Shown here piece after piece: positions 1-6,040 of a stretch of 17,001 bases of DNA. Location of the stretch: contig JAEZZV010000091.1 of the NCBI GenBank assembly GCA_023418375.1, positions 1-17,001 on the forward strand. Reading direction: 5' to 3'. The stretch comes from Actinomycetes bacterium (GTDB taxonomy: Bacteria > Actinomycetota > Actinomycetes > Actinomycetales > Cellulomonadaceae). Both the position numbers and the translations under genes were made by a program. Numbering within the stretch: the first letter of the stretch is position 1; each line of letters begins with the position of its first letter. The notes beneath the pieces were generated by a model. That model searched no databases and was not told where the DNA came from. It saw only the letters and a program-made list of their open reading frames with translations.

Positions 1-632
1 TTGTAGCCCACGGCCCAGCGCCGGTGCGCCCGCGCCTGGGCGTCGTGCAGCTGGTCGGGCGCCGCGCGGCGAAGGCCGGGGAAGCGCGCGCACAGGGCCG
101 CGAGCACGTCGAGCGTGGCGACGACGTCGGCGTCGGCGCTGTGCAGTGCGCCGGGCGCGACGCCGTAGTGCGCGCACAGGTCGCCGAGGCGCCTCTTGCC
201 GGGCCGGTAGGCGTCGAGCCACCGGTCGAGCACGAGCGGGTCGACGACGACGCGCACGTCCCGCGCGATCCGCTCGGGCAGGGTGCGCAGGCCGTGCCGG
301 CGCAGCTCGGCGTCGAGGAGGGACAGGTCGAACGAGGCGTTGTAGGCCACCACCGGCTCGCCTCGCGCGAGCGCGCCTGCCAGGGAGTCCGCGATCTCCT
401 CCAGCGCGCCTGCCGGTGAACGGCCGTGGGCGCGCACGTGTGCGGTGGTGATGCCGTGCACCGCCGTCGCGCCGGCGGGGATCTCGACACCCGGGTCGAC
501 CAGCCAGGTGCGCGCCACCGCGCGTCCGCCGACCCGGCGGACGACCGCGGCGGTGACGATGCGGTCGGTGCCGACGTCCACGCCCGTGGTCTCCGTGTCG
601 AAGCCCACCAGCGGACCGTCGGACCAGCTCAT
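1..632 (-). CDS. DEDDh-family 3'-5' exonuclease (DnaQ-like), partial at window edge
   Basis: The minus strand is open from an ATG at 632-630 to the window edge, giving at least 210 residues with the C-terminus missing. It reads as an RNase T/DnaQ-fold exonuclease that removes nucleotides from 3' ends using two metal ions. All three exonuclease motifs are visible. ExoI is FDTETTG with D12 and E14, ExoII is NASFD with D102, and ExoIII is HSADAD with H164 and D169, the HxxxxD spacing of the DEDDh group. A purine-rich GAGGTGGT lies just before the ATG and supports the start. The gene is divergent from guaB3 with a 96-bp gap. Actinobacterial relatives are often annotated only as '3'-5' exonuclease' or a polymerase III epsilon-like protein. 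No polymerase or helicase domain is seen in the visible part, so substrate (DNA repair or RNA) cannot be decided. Confidence 0.88.
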   Translation of the reverse strand, partial: MSWSDGPLVGFDTETTGVDVGTDRIVTAAVVRRVGGRAVARTWLVDPGVEIPAGATAVHGITTAHVRAHGRSPAGALEEIADSLAGALARGEPVVAYNASFDLSLLDAELRRHGLRTLPERIARDVRVVVDPLVLDRWLDAYRPGKRRLGDLCAHYGVAPGALHSADADVVATLDVLAALCARFPGLRRAAPDQLHDAQARAHRRWAVGY

Positions 633-715
633 GATCACCACCTCGGCGCCAGCGTGGCAGCCGGCACCGACAGTCCGACCCGCGACGCGCCGCCGTGTGG
701 ACGAGGCCGCGCCGG

Positions 716-721
716 TAGCCT
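716..721 (+). promoter_or_regulatory. -10 box (TAGCCT) for a leaderless guaB3 transcript
   Basis: TAGCCT fits the actinobacterial TAnnnT -10 pattern and ends 7 nt before the GTG start of guaB3. No Shine-Dalgarno sequence lies in between. A transcript starting at or next to the GTG would be leaderless. No convincing -35 hexamer is visible. The same geometry recurs before the esterase and SURF1 genes. Confidence 0.55.
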
Positions 722-728
722 GGGCGCC

Positions 729-1853
729 GTGAGCAACGAGATCGAGATCGGCCGCGGCAAGCGGGGCCGCCGGGCCTACTCCTTCGACGACGTCGCCGTG
801 GTCCCGTCGCGGCGCACGCGCGACCCGGAGGAGGTGTCGGTGGGGTGGCAGATCGACGCCTACCACTTCGACATCCCGATCGTCGCGGCCCCGATGGACT
901 CCGTGATGAGCCCCGCGACGGCGGTCGCCGTCGGCAACCTGGGCGGCCTCGGCGTGCTCGACCTCGAGGGCCTGTGGACCCGGTACGAGGACCCGGAGCC
1001 CTACCTGGCCGAGATCGCGGCGCTCGACCCGGAGCGGGCGACGCCGCGGATGCAGGAGCTGTACGCGGCGCCGATCATCCCCGAGCTCATCACGCAGCGG
1101 CTGCGCGAGATCCGTCAGGCGGGCGTCACCGTCGCGGGCGCGCTGTCGCCGCAGCGCACGCAGCAGTACTGGAAGACGGTCGTCGACGCCGGCGTCGACC
1201 TGTTCGTCATCCGCGGCACCACGGTGTCGGCCGAGCACGTCTCCGGCCGCGCCGAGCCGCTCAACCTCAAGCGCTTCATCTACGAGCTCGACGTGCCGGT
1301 CATCGTCGGCGGCGCCTCCACCTACACGGCCGCGCTGCACCTCATGCGCACGGGCGCGGCGGGCGTGCTCGTCGGCTTCGGCGGCGGCGCCGCGCACACG
1401 ACCCGCATCTCGCTCGGCATCCACGCGCCGATGGCGACGGCCGTCGCCGACGTGGCGGCCGCGCGCCGGGACTACCTCGACGAGTCCGGCGGCCGGTACG
1501 TGCACGTGATCGTCGACGGCGGCGTGGGCCGCTCGGGCGACCTGGTCAAGGCCGTGGCGTGCGGCGCGGACGCCGCGATGCTGGGTGCCGCGCTGGCGCG
1601 CGCGTCGGAGGCGCCCGGCCGCGGGTGGCACTGGGGCCCCGAGGCGCACCACGCGGACCTGCCGCGCGGCGAGCGCGTGTCGGTGGGCACGGCGGGGACG
1701 CTCCAGGAGGTCCTCTTCGGCCCGGGCCGTCAGGCCGACGGCTCGCTCAACCTGGTGGGCGCGCTGCGCAAGGCGCTCGCGACCACCGGCTACTCCGACC
1801 TCAAGGAGTTCCAGCGGGTCGAGGTCGTCGTCTCGCCGTACCAGCCCTTCTGA
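729..1853 (+). CDS. guaB3: GuaB3-type IMP dehydrogenase-related protein
   Basis: This 374-residue protein has the TIM-barrel fold of the IMP dehydrogenase/GMP reductase family but no CBS (Bateman) insert, which matches the short GuaB3 class. Recognisable parts are the N-terminal YSFDDVAVVPSRR segment, PIVAAPMDSVMSP, the loop GGGAAHTTR (residues 218-226) and the phosphate-binding DGGVGRSGDLVKA and GADAAMLG segments. In true IMP dehydrogenases the loop reads GSICTTR with a catalytic cysteine; here H223 occupies that position. The enzyme may therefore not perform standard NAD-dependent IMP oxidation. From memory, mycobacterial GuaB3 also lacks this cysteine. The GTG at 729 was chosen because homology begins at SNEIEIGRGKRGRR and a -10 box lies 7 nt upstream; the frame is open further upstream but without family similarity. 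It is a single gene with a hairpin after its stop. The family call is firm, the reaction is not. Confidence 0.9.
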   Translation: MSNEIEIGRGKRGRRAYSFDDVAVVPSRRTRDPEEVSVGWQIDAYHFDIPIVAAPMDSVMSPATAVAVGNLGGLGVLDLEGLWTRYEDPEPYLAEIAALDPERATPRMQELYAAPIIPELITQRLREIRQAGVTVAGALSPQRTQQYWKTVVDAGVDLFVIRGTTVSAEHVSGRAEPLNLKRFIYELDVPVIVGGASTYTAALHLMRTGAAGVLVGFGGGAAHTTRISLGIHAPMATAVADVAAARRDYLDESGGRYVHVIVDGGVGRSGDLVKAVACGADAAMLGAALARASEAPGRGWHWGPEAHHADLPRGERVSVGTAGTLQEVLFGPGRQADGSLNLVGALRKALATTGYSDLKEFQRVEVVVSPYQPF

Positions 1854-1868
1854 GCCGGCCCTGACCGC

Positions 1869-1888
1869 GGGCGCCCGTGCGGGCGCCC
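1869..1888 (+). terminator. Hairpin after guaB3
   Basis: GGGCGCCC at 1869-1876 and again at 1881-1888 can pair as an 8-bp all-GC stem with a GTGC loop, starting 15 nt after the guaB3 stop. There is no T-tract, as is common in high-GC actinobacteria. The stem half is itself palindromic, so other pairings are possible. Confidence 0.5.
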
Positions 1889-2040
1889 TCCCGTCGGCTG
1901 CCTCGCGCCGCCGACGGCGTCGTCGCGCGCACGGACACCCGCTCCTGGGACCGGTGCGACAGGCGTGGCTGGTGTGACGTCCCCCCAGGCACCGCTGCGC
2001 CACTGCGCGCCCCCGGATCCGTCCGAACGTGCTTGAGCGT

Positions 2041-2075
2041 GCCCGGATCGCCGGACGCGAGGGGTCGATCCGGGC
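2041..2075. repeat. Perfect 10-bp inverted repeat upstream of the PTS operon promoter
   Basis: GCCCGGATCG at 2041-2050 is the exact reverse complement of CGATCCGGGC at 2066-2075, with a 15-nt spacer. It sits about 20 bp upstream of the likely -35 box. It could be a binding site for a dimeric regulator or a hairpin. It is too far from guaB3 (nearly 190 bp past the stop) to be its obvious terminator. Confidence 0.5.
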
Positions 2076-2095
2076 AAAGATCATGGATGCCGGGG

Positions 2096-2124
2096 TTGAC
2101 TTCGGACAGAAACAGAACTAGACA
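2096..2124 (+). promoter_or_regulatory. Candidate sigma-70-type promoter of the PTS operon
   Basis: TTGACT at 2096-2101 matches five of six positions of the -35 consensus. With a 17-nt spacer it is followed by TAGACA at 2119-2124, a weaker -10. A start near 2131 would leave a leader of about 40 nt before the repressor gene, which has a GGAG ribosome site. The pair lies in the most A-rich part of the region and overlaps the tandem hexamers described separately, as expected for a repressed promoter. Confidence 0.5.
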
Positions 2125-2138
2125 AAGCCAATACAACA
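2106..2138. promoter_or_regulatory. A/C-rich candidate operator with tandem ACAGAA hexamers
   Basis: Two identical, directly adjacent hexamers ACAGAA (2106-2111 and 2112-2117) are followed by further A/C-rich sequence (AGACAAAG, then AATACAACATC). The top strand has almost no T here, unlike the flanking DNA. DeoR-family regulators often bind short direct repeats, and the DeoR-type SugR of corynebacteria is reported to use an AC-rich site. The element covers the promoter spacer and -10 and is about 30 bp before the DeoR-family gene, so autoregulation is the natural inference. Confidence 0.45.
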
Positions 2139-2170
2139 TCCGATCCAACAGATCGGGCGTGGAGAACGAG

Positions 2171-2938
2171 GTGTTCGTGTACGCGACGGAGCGTCAGCAG
2201 GAGATCTTGGGTCGGGCCCGCCACGACGGCCGGGTCGACGTCAAGGGGCTCGCGGATGCGCTCGAGGTGACGCCGGAGACGGTCCGCCGGGACCTCACGG
2301 CGCTCGAGCGCCTCGGGCTCGTGCGCCGGGTGCACGGCGGCGCGATCCCGGTCGAGCGGCTCGGCATCGAGCCCGCGGTCTCCGACCGGGAGGGCCGGAT
2401 GGCCGGCCAGAAGGAACGCATCGCCAAGGCGGCGCTGGACGAGCTGCCCGACGGCGGCGCCGTCATCGTCGACGCGGGGACGACGACCATCCGGCTCGCC
2501 GAGATGTTGCCGACGGACCGCGAGCTCACCGTCGTCACGCACGGCCTGCCGATCGCGATGCTGCTCGCGAGCCGGCCGAACATCACGCTGCACCTCCTCG
2601 GCGGCACCGTGCGCGGGCGTACCCTCGCCGCCGTCGGCACCTGGGCCGAGCGCGAGCTGGCCGACGTCTACGCCGACGTCGCGTTCCTCGGTACCAACGG
2701 CATCACGGCTGAGCGCGGGCTGACGACGCCGGACCTCGCCGAGGCCGGCGTGAAGCGCGCGCTCGTCGCGGCCGCCCGGCGCACCGTCGTCCTCACCGAC
2801 CACACGAAGTTCGGCCGGGTCGACTTCGCGCAGGTCGCCCCGCTCTCCGCCATCGACACGGTCATCACCGACACCGAGCTCGAGCCCGAGCTCGTGGACG
2901 AGATCGAGGCCGCCGGTCCGCGGGTGGTGCGCGCATGA
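2171..2938 (+). CDS. DeoR-family sugar-responsive repressor (FruR-like)
   Basis: This 255-residue regulator has the usual DeoR-family length. An N-terminal winged helix-turn-helix spans about residues 7-57, including TPETVRRDL and the RRVHGGA end of the wing. A DeoR C-terminal sensor domain follows, with the VDAGTTT loop at about 100-106 and a later FLGTNGIT segment; these loops bind sugar phosphates in the family. GTG 2171 was chosen because GGAG lies 6 nt upstream; GTG 2177 is an alternative that would give the common family start MYATERQQ. The gene leads the PTS operon and its stop overlaps the fruK start (ATGA), so the two are probably translationally coupled. It is likely a repressor relieved by a ketose phosphate such as fructose-1-phosphate, acting on the A/C-rich site upstream. 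Family assignment is strong; effector and target are inferred. Confidence 0.9.
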   Translation: MFVYATERQQEILGRARHDGRVDVKGLADALEVTPETVRRDLTALERLGLVRRVHGGAIPVERLGIEPAVSDREGRMAGQKERIAKAALDELPDGGAVIVDAGTTTIRLAEMLPTDRELTVVTHGLPIAMLLASRPNITLHLLGGTVRGRTLAAVGTWAERELADVYADVAFLGTNGITAERGLTTPDLAEAGVKRALVAAARRTVVLTDHTKFGRVDFAQVAPLSAIDTVITDTELEPELVDEIEAAGPRVVRA

Positions 2939-3939
2939 TCCTCACGATCACCCTGAACCCGAGCCTCGACCGCACCATCGAGGTCGACACGCTCGTCCGC
3001 GGCCGCGTCCTGCGCGCGGGCGGCACCCACCTGCACCCCGGCGGCAAGGGCGTGAACGTCACGCGCGCGCTGCTCGCGAACGGCGTGCCGAGCCGGGCCG
3101 TCGTCCCCGTGGCGGGGCCCGACGGCGACCAGCTCGTCGACCTCCTCGCGCAGGAGAAGGTGGACGCCGTCGTCGTGCCGGTGTCCGGGCGCACACGGTC
3201 GAACATCACCGTCGCCGAAGCCGACGGCACGGTGACCAAGCTCAACGAGCCGGGCGGCGCGCTCACCGCCGCGGAGCTCGAGCGGATCCTCGACCACGCG
3301 CTGGCCGACGCCGTCGCGGGTGGACTGGTCGTCCTGTGCGGGAGCCTGCCGCCCGGCGCCCCCACCGACACCTACGCCCGCATGACGCGGCGCCTGAGCG
3401 AGGACGGCCAGCGCGTGGTCGTGGACACGAGCGGGCCGGCCCTGGCCGCCGCCGTCGCCGCGGGGCCGGCCCTGATCAAGCCCAACGCGGAGGAGCTCGC
3501 CGAAGCCGTCGGTCGTCCGCTCGCGTCGCGGTCCGACGTGGTCGTGGCGGCACGCGAGCTGCGCGCCCGGGGAGCCCAGGGGGTGCTGGTCAGCCTGGGC
3601 GCCGCGGGTGCGGTCCTCGTGGACGACGCCGGCGTGCTCGTCGGCGAGAGCGCCCCGGTGGAGCCGCGCAGCACGGTGGGCGCCGGCGACGCGTTCCTTG
3701 CCGGATTCCTCGGCGCGGTGCACGTCGCCGAGGACGCCGGGATCCGGCTCGACGGACCCGAGCGCGCCGCCGTCGGCCGCGCCGCCCTCGCCCAGGCCCT
3801 CGCGTGGGGTGCTGCGGCCGTCCGACTCCCGGGCAGCCAGATGCCCGCGCCGGACGACATCGACCTCTCCGCGGTGCGTGTGCTCACCGCCGAGGAGCTG
3901 GACGCCTGCCTGACCGCACCACTCGTCGGGACCGGGTGA
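2935..3939 (+). CDS. fruK: 1-phosphofructokinase family kinase (FruK/PfkB type)
   Basis: This 334-residue member of the ribokinase/PfkB superfamily would phosphorylate fructose-1-phosphate to fructose-1,6-bisphosphate with ATP. Both PfkB signatures are present: GGKGVNV at residues 36-42 and STVGAGDAF, in which GAGD places the catalytic base at D252. The opening ITLNPSLDRT and the segment KPNAEEL are typical of the FruK/LacC/PfkB subgroup. Tagatose-6-phosphate kinases and the minor fructose-6-phosphate kinase PfkB share these motifs, so substrate cannot be read from sequence alone. The ATG at 2935 overlaps the repressor stop by 4 nt. Placement between a DeoR-type regulator and a PTS resembles fructose operons, but the transporter that follows is of the mannitol type. 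That makes the kinase's real substrate an open and interesting question. Confidence 0.88.
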   Translation: MILTITLNPSLDRTIEVDTLVRGRVLRAGGTHLHPGGKGVNVTRALLANGVPSRAVVPVAGPDGDQLVDLLAQEKVDAVVVPVSGRTRSNITVAEADGTVTKLNEPGGALTAAELERILDHALADAVAGGLVVLCGSLPPGAPTDTYARMTRRLSEDGQRVVVDTSGPALAAAVAAGPALIKPNAEELAEAVGRPLASRSDVVVAARELRARGAQGVLVSLGAAGAVLVDDAGVLVGESAPVEPRSTVGAGDAFLAGFLGAVHVAEDAGIRLDGPERAAVGRAALAQALAWGAAAVRLPGSQMPAPDDIDLSAVRVLTAEELDACLTAPLVGTG

Positions 3940-3982
3940 CCCCACCCGCTCCCATCCCTCCACTGGCACGAAGGAGTCCCAG

Positions 3983-5230
3983 ATGAGCACGTACACCCCG
4001 ACGGTCACCGGGACGGGGGCCAAGGCCACCGTCCAGCGGTTCGGCGGCTACCTCGCCGGCATGGTGATGCCCAACATCGGCGCGTTCATCGCGTGGGGCC
4101 TCATCACTGCGATGTTCATCGAGAAGGGCTGGACGCCCGTCGCCGAGATCGGCGGCTACGGCGACTACGCCGCCGGCAACCCCGACGTGGGGCTCACGGG
4201 CGTCGGCCTGGTCGGGCCGATGATCACGTACCTGCTCCCGCTGCTCATCGCCTTCACCGGTGGCCGCATGGTGCACGGCATCCGCGGCGGCGTCGTCGGC
4301 GCGATCGCGACCGTCGGTGTCATCGTCGGCACCGGCTCGCCGATGTTCCTCGGCGCCATGCTCATGGGCCCGGCCGCAGCCTGGCTGATCAAGAAGATCG
4401 ACGCGTGGGTGCAGCCGCGCACGCCCACGGGCTTCGAGATGCTCGTCGACAACTTCACGGCCGGCATCCTCGGCGCGGCGGCTGCGATCGGTGGTCTCCT
4501 CGCGATCGGCCCGGTCGTCGACACGATCATGGGCTGGGCGGAGTCCGGCGTCGACTTCCTCGTCGAGAACAGCCTGCTGCCGCTCGCCTCGCTCATCATC
4601 GAGCCGGGCAAGGTGCTCTTCCTCAACAACGCCATCAACCACGGCGTGCTCACGCCGCTCGGCGCCGCGGAGTCCACCGCCGACGGCCAGTCGATCCTGT
4701 TCATGCTCGAGACCAACCCCGGCCCGGGCCTCGGCATCCTCATCGCGTTCATGCTCTTCGGCCCGCGCCTGATGCGCGGCTCGGTGCCCGGCGCGATCGT
4801 CATCCACTTCCTCGGCGGCATCCACGAGATCTACTTCCCGTACATCCTCATGAAGCCGCAGCTCATCGGTGCCGCGATCCTCGGTGGCGCCGCGGGCATC
4901 CTCACCAACGTCGTCACGGGGGCAGGCCTCGTCGCCTCGCCGGCGCCGGGCAGCATCTTCGCCTACATGACGATGACGCCGAAGGGCGACCACCTCATCG
5001 TCCTGCTCGGCATCCTCATGGCCACAGTCGTGAGCTTCGTCGCCGCGGCCTTCCTCCTGGGCTTCGGCCGCAACGAGAAGGCCGAGCAGGAGGCGCCCGG
5101 CGGCCTCGACGCCGCCAGGCGCGAGGTTGCCGACCGCAAGGCGGCGTCGAAGGCCGGCGTCGCCGGCTCCACCGCAACCACCTCCACCGCAGCCACCCCC
5201 ACCACGCCGGCTCCCGAGCCCGGCGCCTGA
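3983..5230 (+). CDS. mtlA: PTS mannitol-type membrane permease, EIIC
   Basis: This 415-residue integral membrane protein is the sugar-translocating subunit of a mannitol-family PTS. Strong family marks are GTGSPMFLGAM, the LFLNNAINHG segment, and GGIHEIYFPYILMKP, where H281-E282 correspond to the substrate-binding GGIHE motif of E. coli MtlA. Several hydrophobic membrane segments run from about residue 20 to 370. The last 45 or so residues form a hydrophilic tail, charged at first and then rich in Ala, Thr and Pro, which resembles an interdomain linker. No EIIB or EIIA domain is fused; these follow as separate genes in the C-B-A order of the fused E. coli protein. GAAGGAG lies 7 nt before the ATG. 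It probably imports mannitol or a related hexitol, releasing the 1-phosphate in the cytoplasm. The family is sure; the exact polyol is not. Confidence 0.93.
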   Translation: MSTYTPTVTGTGAKATVQRFGGYLAGMVMPNIGAFIAWGLITAMFIEKGWTPVAEIGGYGDYAAGNPDVGLTGVGLVGPMITYLLPLLIAFTGGRMVHGIRGGVVGAIATVGVIVGTGSPMFLGAMLMGPAAAWLIKKIDAWVQPRTPTGFEMLVDNFTAGILGAAAAIGGLLAIGPVVDTIMGWAESGVDFLVENSLLPLASLIIEPGKVLFLNNAINHGVLTPLGAAESTADGQSILFMLETNPGPGLGILIAFMLFGPRLMRGSVPGAIVIHFLGGIHEIYFPYILMKPQLIGAAILGGAAGILTNVVTGAGLVASPAPGSIFAYMTMTPKGDHLIVLLGILMATVVSFVAAAFLLGFGRNEKAEQEAPGGLDAARREVADRKAASKAGVAGSTATTSTAATPTTPAPEPGA

Positions 5231-5244
5231 CCGAGGGAGAGACC

Positions 5245-5553
5245 ATGACCACCATCGACGGCGCGAACGTCCGCAAGCTCGTCGTGGCCTGCGACGCAGG
5301 CATGGGCAGCAGCGCGATGCTCGCGGGCACCGTGCGCAAGCAGCTCGCCAAGCAGGGCGTGACGGTCGTGCACACCTCGGTCCAGGAGATCCCCTCCGAC
5401 GCGGACCTCGTGCTCACCCACGCCGGGCTGGCCGAACGCGCCCGCGGCGTCGCGCCGTCGGTCCCGGTGGTCCCGTTCCAGCTGTTCCTCGGCGACCCGG
5501 CGGTTGCGAAGGTCGTGGCCGCCATCCAGCAGGGGGCGACGGTCGATGTCTGA
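5245..5553 (+). CDS. PTS mannitol-type phosphocarrier subunit EIIB
   Basis: This 102-residue cytoplasmic EIIB passes phosphate from EIIA to the incoming hexitol. The active-site loop CDAGMGSSAM begins at residue 16, and C16 is the expected phosphocysteine; the loop is the mannitol-EIIB form. The length equals that of a stand-alone EIIB domain. The start lies 14 nt after the EIIC stop, with GAGGGAGAG as ribosome site. The stop overlaps the start of the EIIA gene by 8 nt, so the three EII subunits should be made together. A fused EIICB is the usual bacterial form, so the split organisation is notable but not evidence of damage. Confidence 0.92.
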   Translation: MTTIDGANVRKLVVACDAGMGSSAMLAGTVRKQLAKQGVTVVHTSVQEIPSDADLVLTHAGLAERARGVAPSVPVVPFQLFLGDPAVAKVVAAIQQGATVDV

Positions 5554-6010
5554 GGTCGCCGGCCACGCGGTCGACCCGGCCGCCCTGCTCGCGCCAGGCG
5601 CCATCCGCCTGGCCGAGCGGGCGGCCGGCAAGGCCGAGGCGATCCGCGCGTGCGGGCAGGCCCTCGTCGCCGCGGGGGCGGTCACGCCGGAGTACGTCCC
5701 CGCGATGCTCGAGCGCGAGGAGAGCGTGTCGACCTACATCGGCGAGGGCGTCGCCATCCCGCACGCCACGCTCGCCGGCAAGGCGGCGGTCCGCCGGGAC
5801 GCCCTGTGCTTCCTGCGCTTCCCCGACGGCGTGGACTGGGACGGCGAGACCGTCACCGTCTGCATCGGCATCGCCGCCGTCGGTGACGGGCACCTCGACA
5901 TCCTCGCCGAGCTCGCCCAGATCCTGCTCGACCCGGAGCGCGCCGAGGCGCTGCGGGGCGCCGAGTCACCGGAGACGGTGCTCGCCATGCTCACCCCCGC
6001 TCAGGACTGA
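5546..6010 (+). CDS. mtlF: PTS mannitol/fructose-type subunit EIIA
   Basis: This 154-residue EIIA is of the mannitol/fructose class and accepts phosphate from HPr to give to EIIB. The phosphorylation motif GEGVAIPHAT contains H73, the expected phosphohistidine, and a conserved EIIA glutamate lies in LEREESVSTYIG just before it. The ATG at 5546 sits inside the last codons of EIIB. It is preferred over an in-frame upstream ATG (5504) because AGGGGG is 9 nt before it and family similarity starts here. The protein stands alone, without the HPr-like domain seen in some FruB proteins, consistent with a separate HPr gene three cistrons on. The dehydrogenase begins 30 nt after the stop. Confidence 0.92.
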   Translation: MSEVAGHAVDPAALLAPGAIRLAERAAGKAEAIRACGQALVAAGAVTPEYVPAMLEREESVSTYIGEGVAIPHATLAGKAAVRRDALCFLRFPDGVDWDGETVTVCIGIAAVGDGHLDILAELAQILLDPERAEALRGAESPETVLAMLTPAQD

Positions 6011-6040
6011 AGAATCCACGAGCACGACCCAAGGAGAACG

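Larger units (their letters stand above)
1854..2170. other. Gene-free regulatory region between guaB3 and the PTS operon
   Basis: This 317-bp gap has no reading frame I can assign to a protein family. In order it holds a GC hairpin just after guaB3 (1869-1888), a stretch with nothing recognisable, a perfect 10-bp inverted repeat (2041-2050 with 2066-2075), and a region visibly richer in A and C from about 2096 to 2155. That last region contains a promoter-like pair and tandem hexamers. The drop in G+C against the surroundings is typical of a regulated promoter. Confidence 0.7.

Noticed and set aside
24..728. Plus-strand open frames in the first 700 bases, including an N-terminal extension of GuaB3 from 426
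   Set aside because: The minus strand carries a complete set of DEDDh exonuclease motifs here. The upstream plus-strand sequence has no GuaB3 similarity, and the GTG at 729 has a fitting -10 box.
1877..2170. N-terminal extension of the DeoR-family regulator in the same open frame
   Set aside because: The added residues are low-complexity and unlike DeoR proteins, and the stretch contains the promoter, operator and inverted repeat. A GGAG site precedes the GTG at 2171.
2935..5230. A plain fructose-specific PTS operon
   Set aside because: The EIIC motifs (NNAINHG, GGIHEIYFPY) and the EIIB loop CDAGMGSS are of the mannitol family, and a dehydrogenase is included that fructose import would not need.
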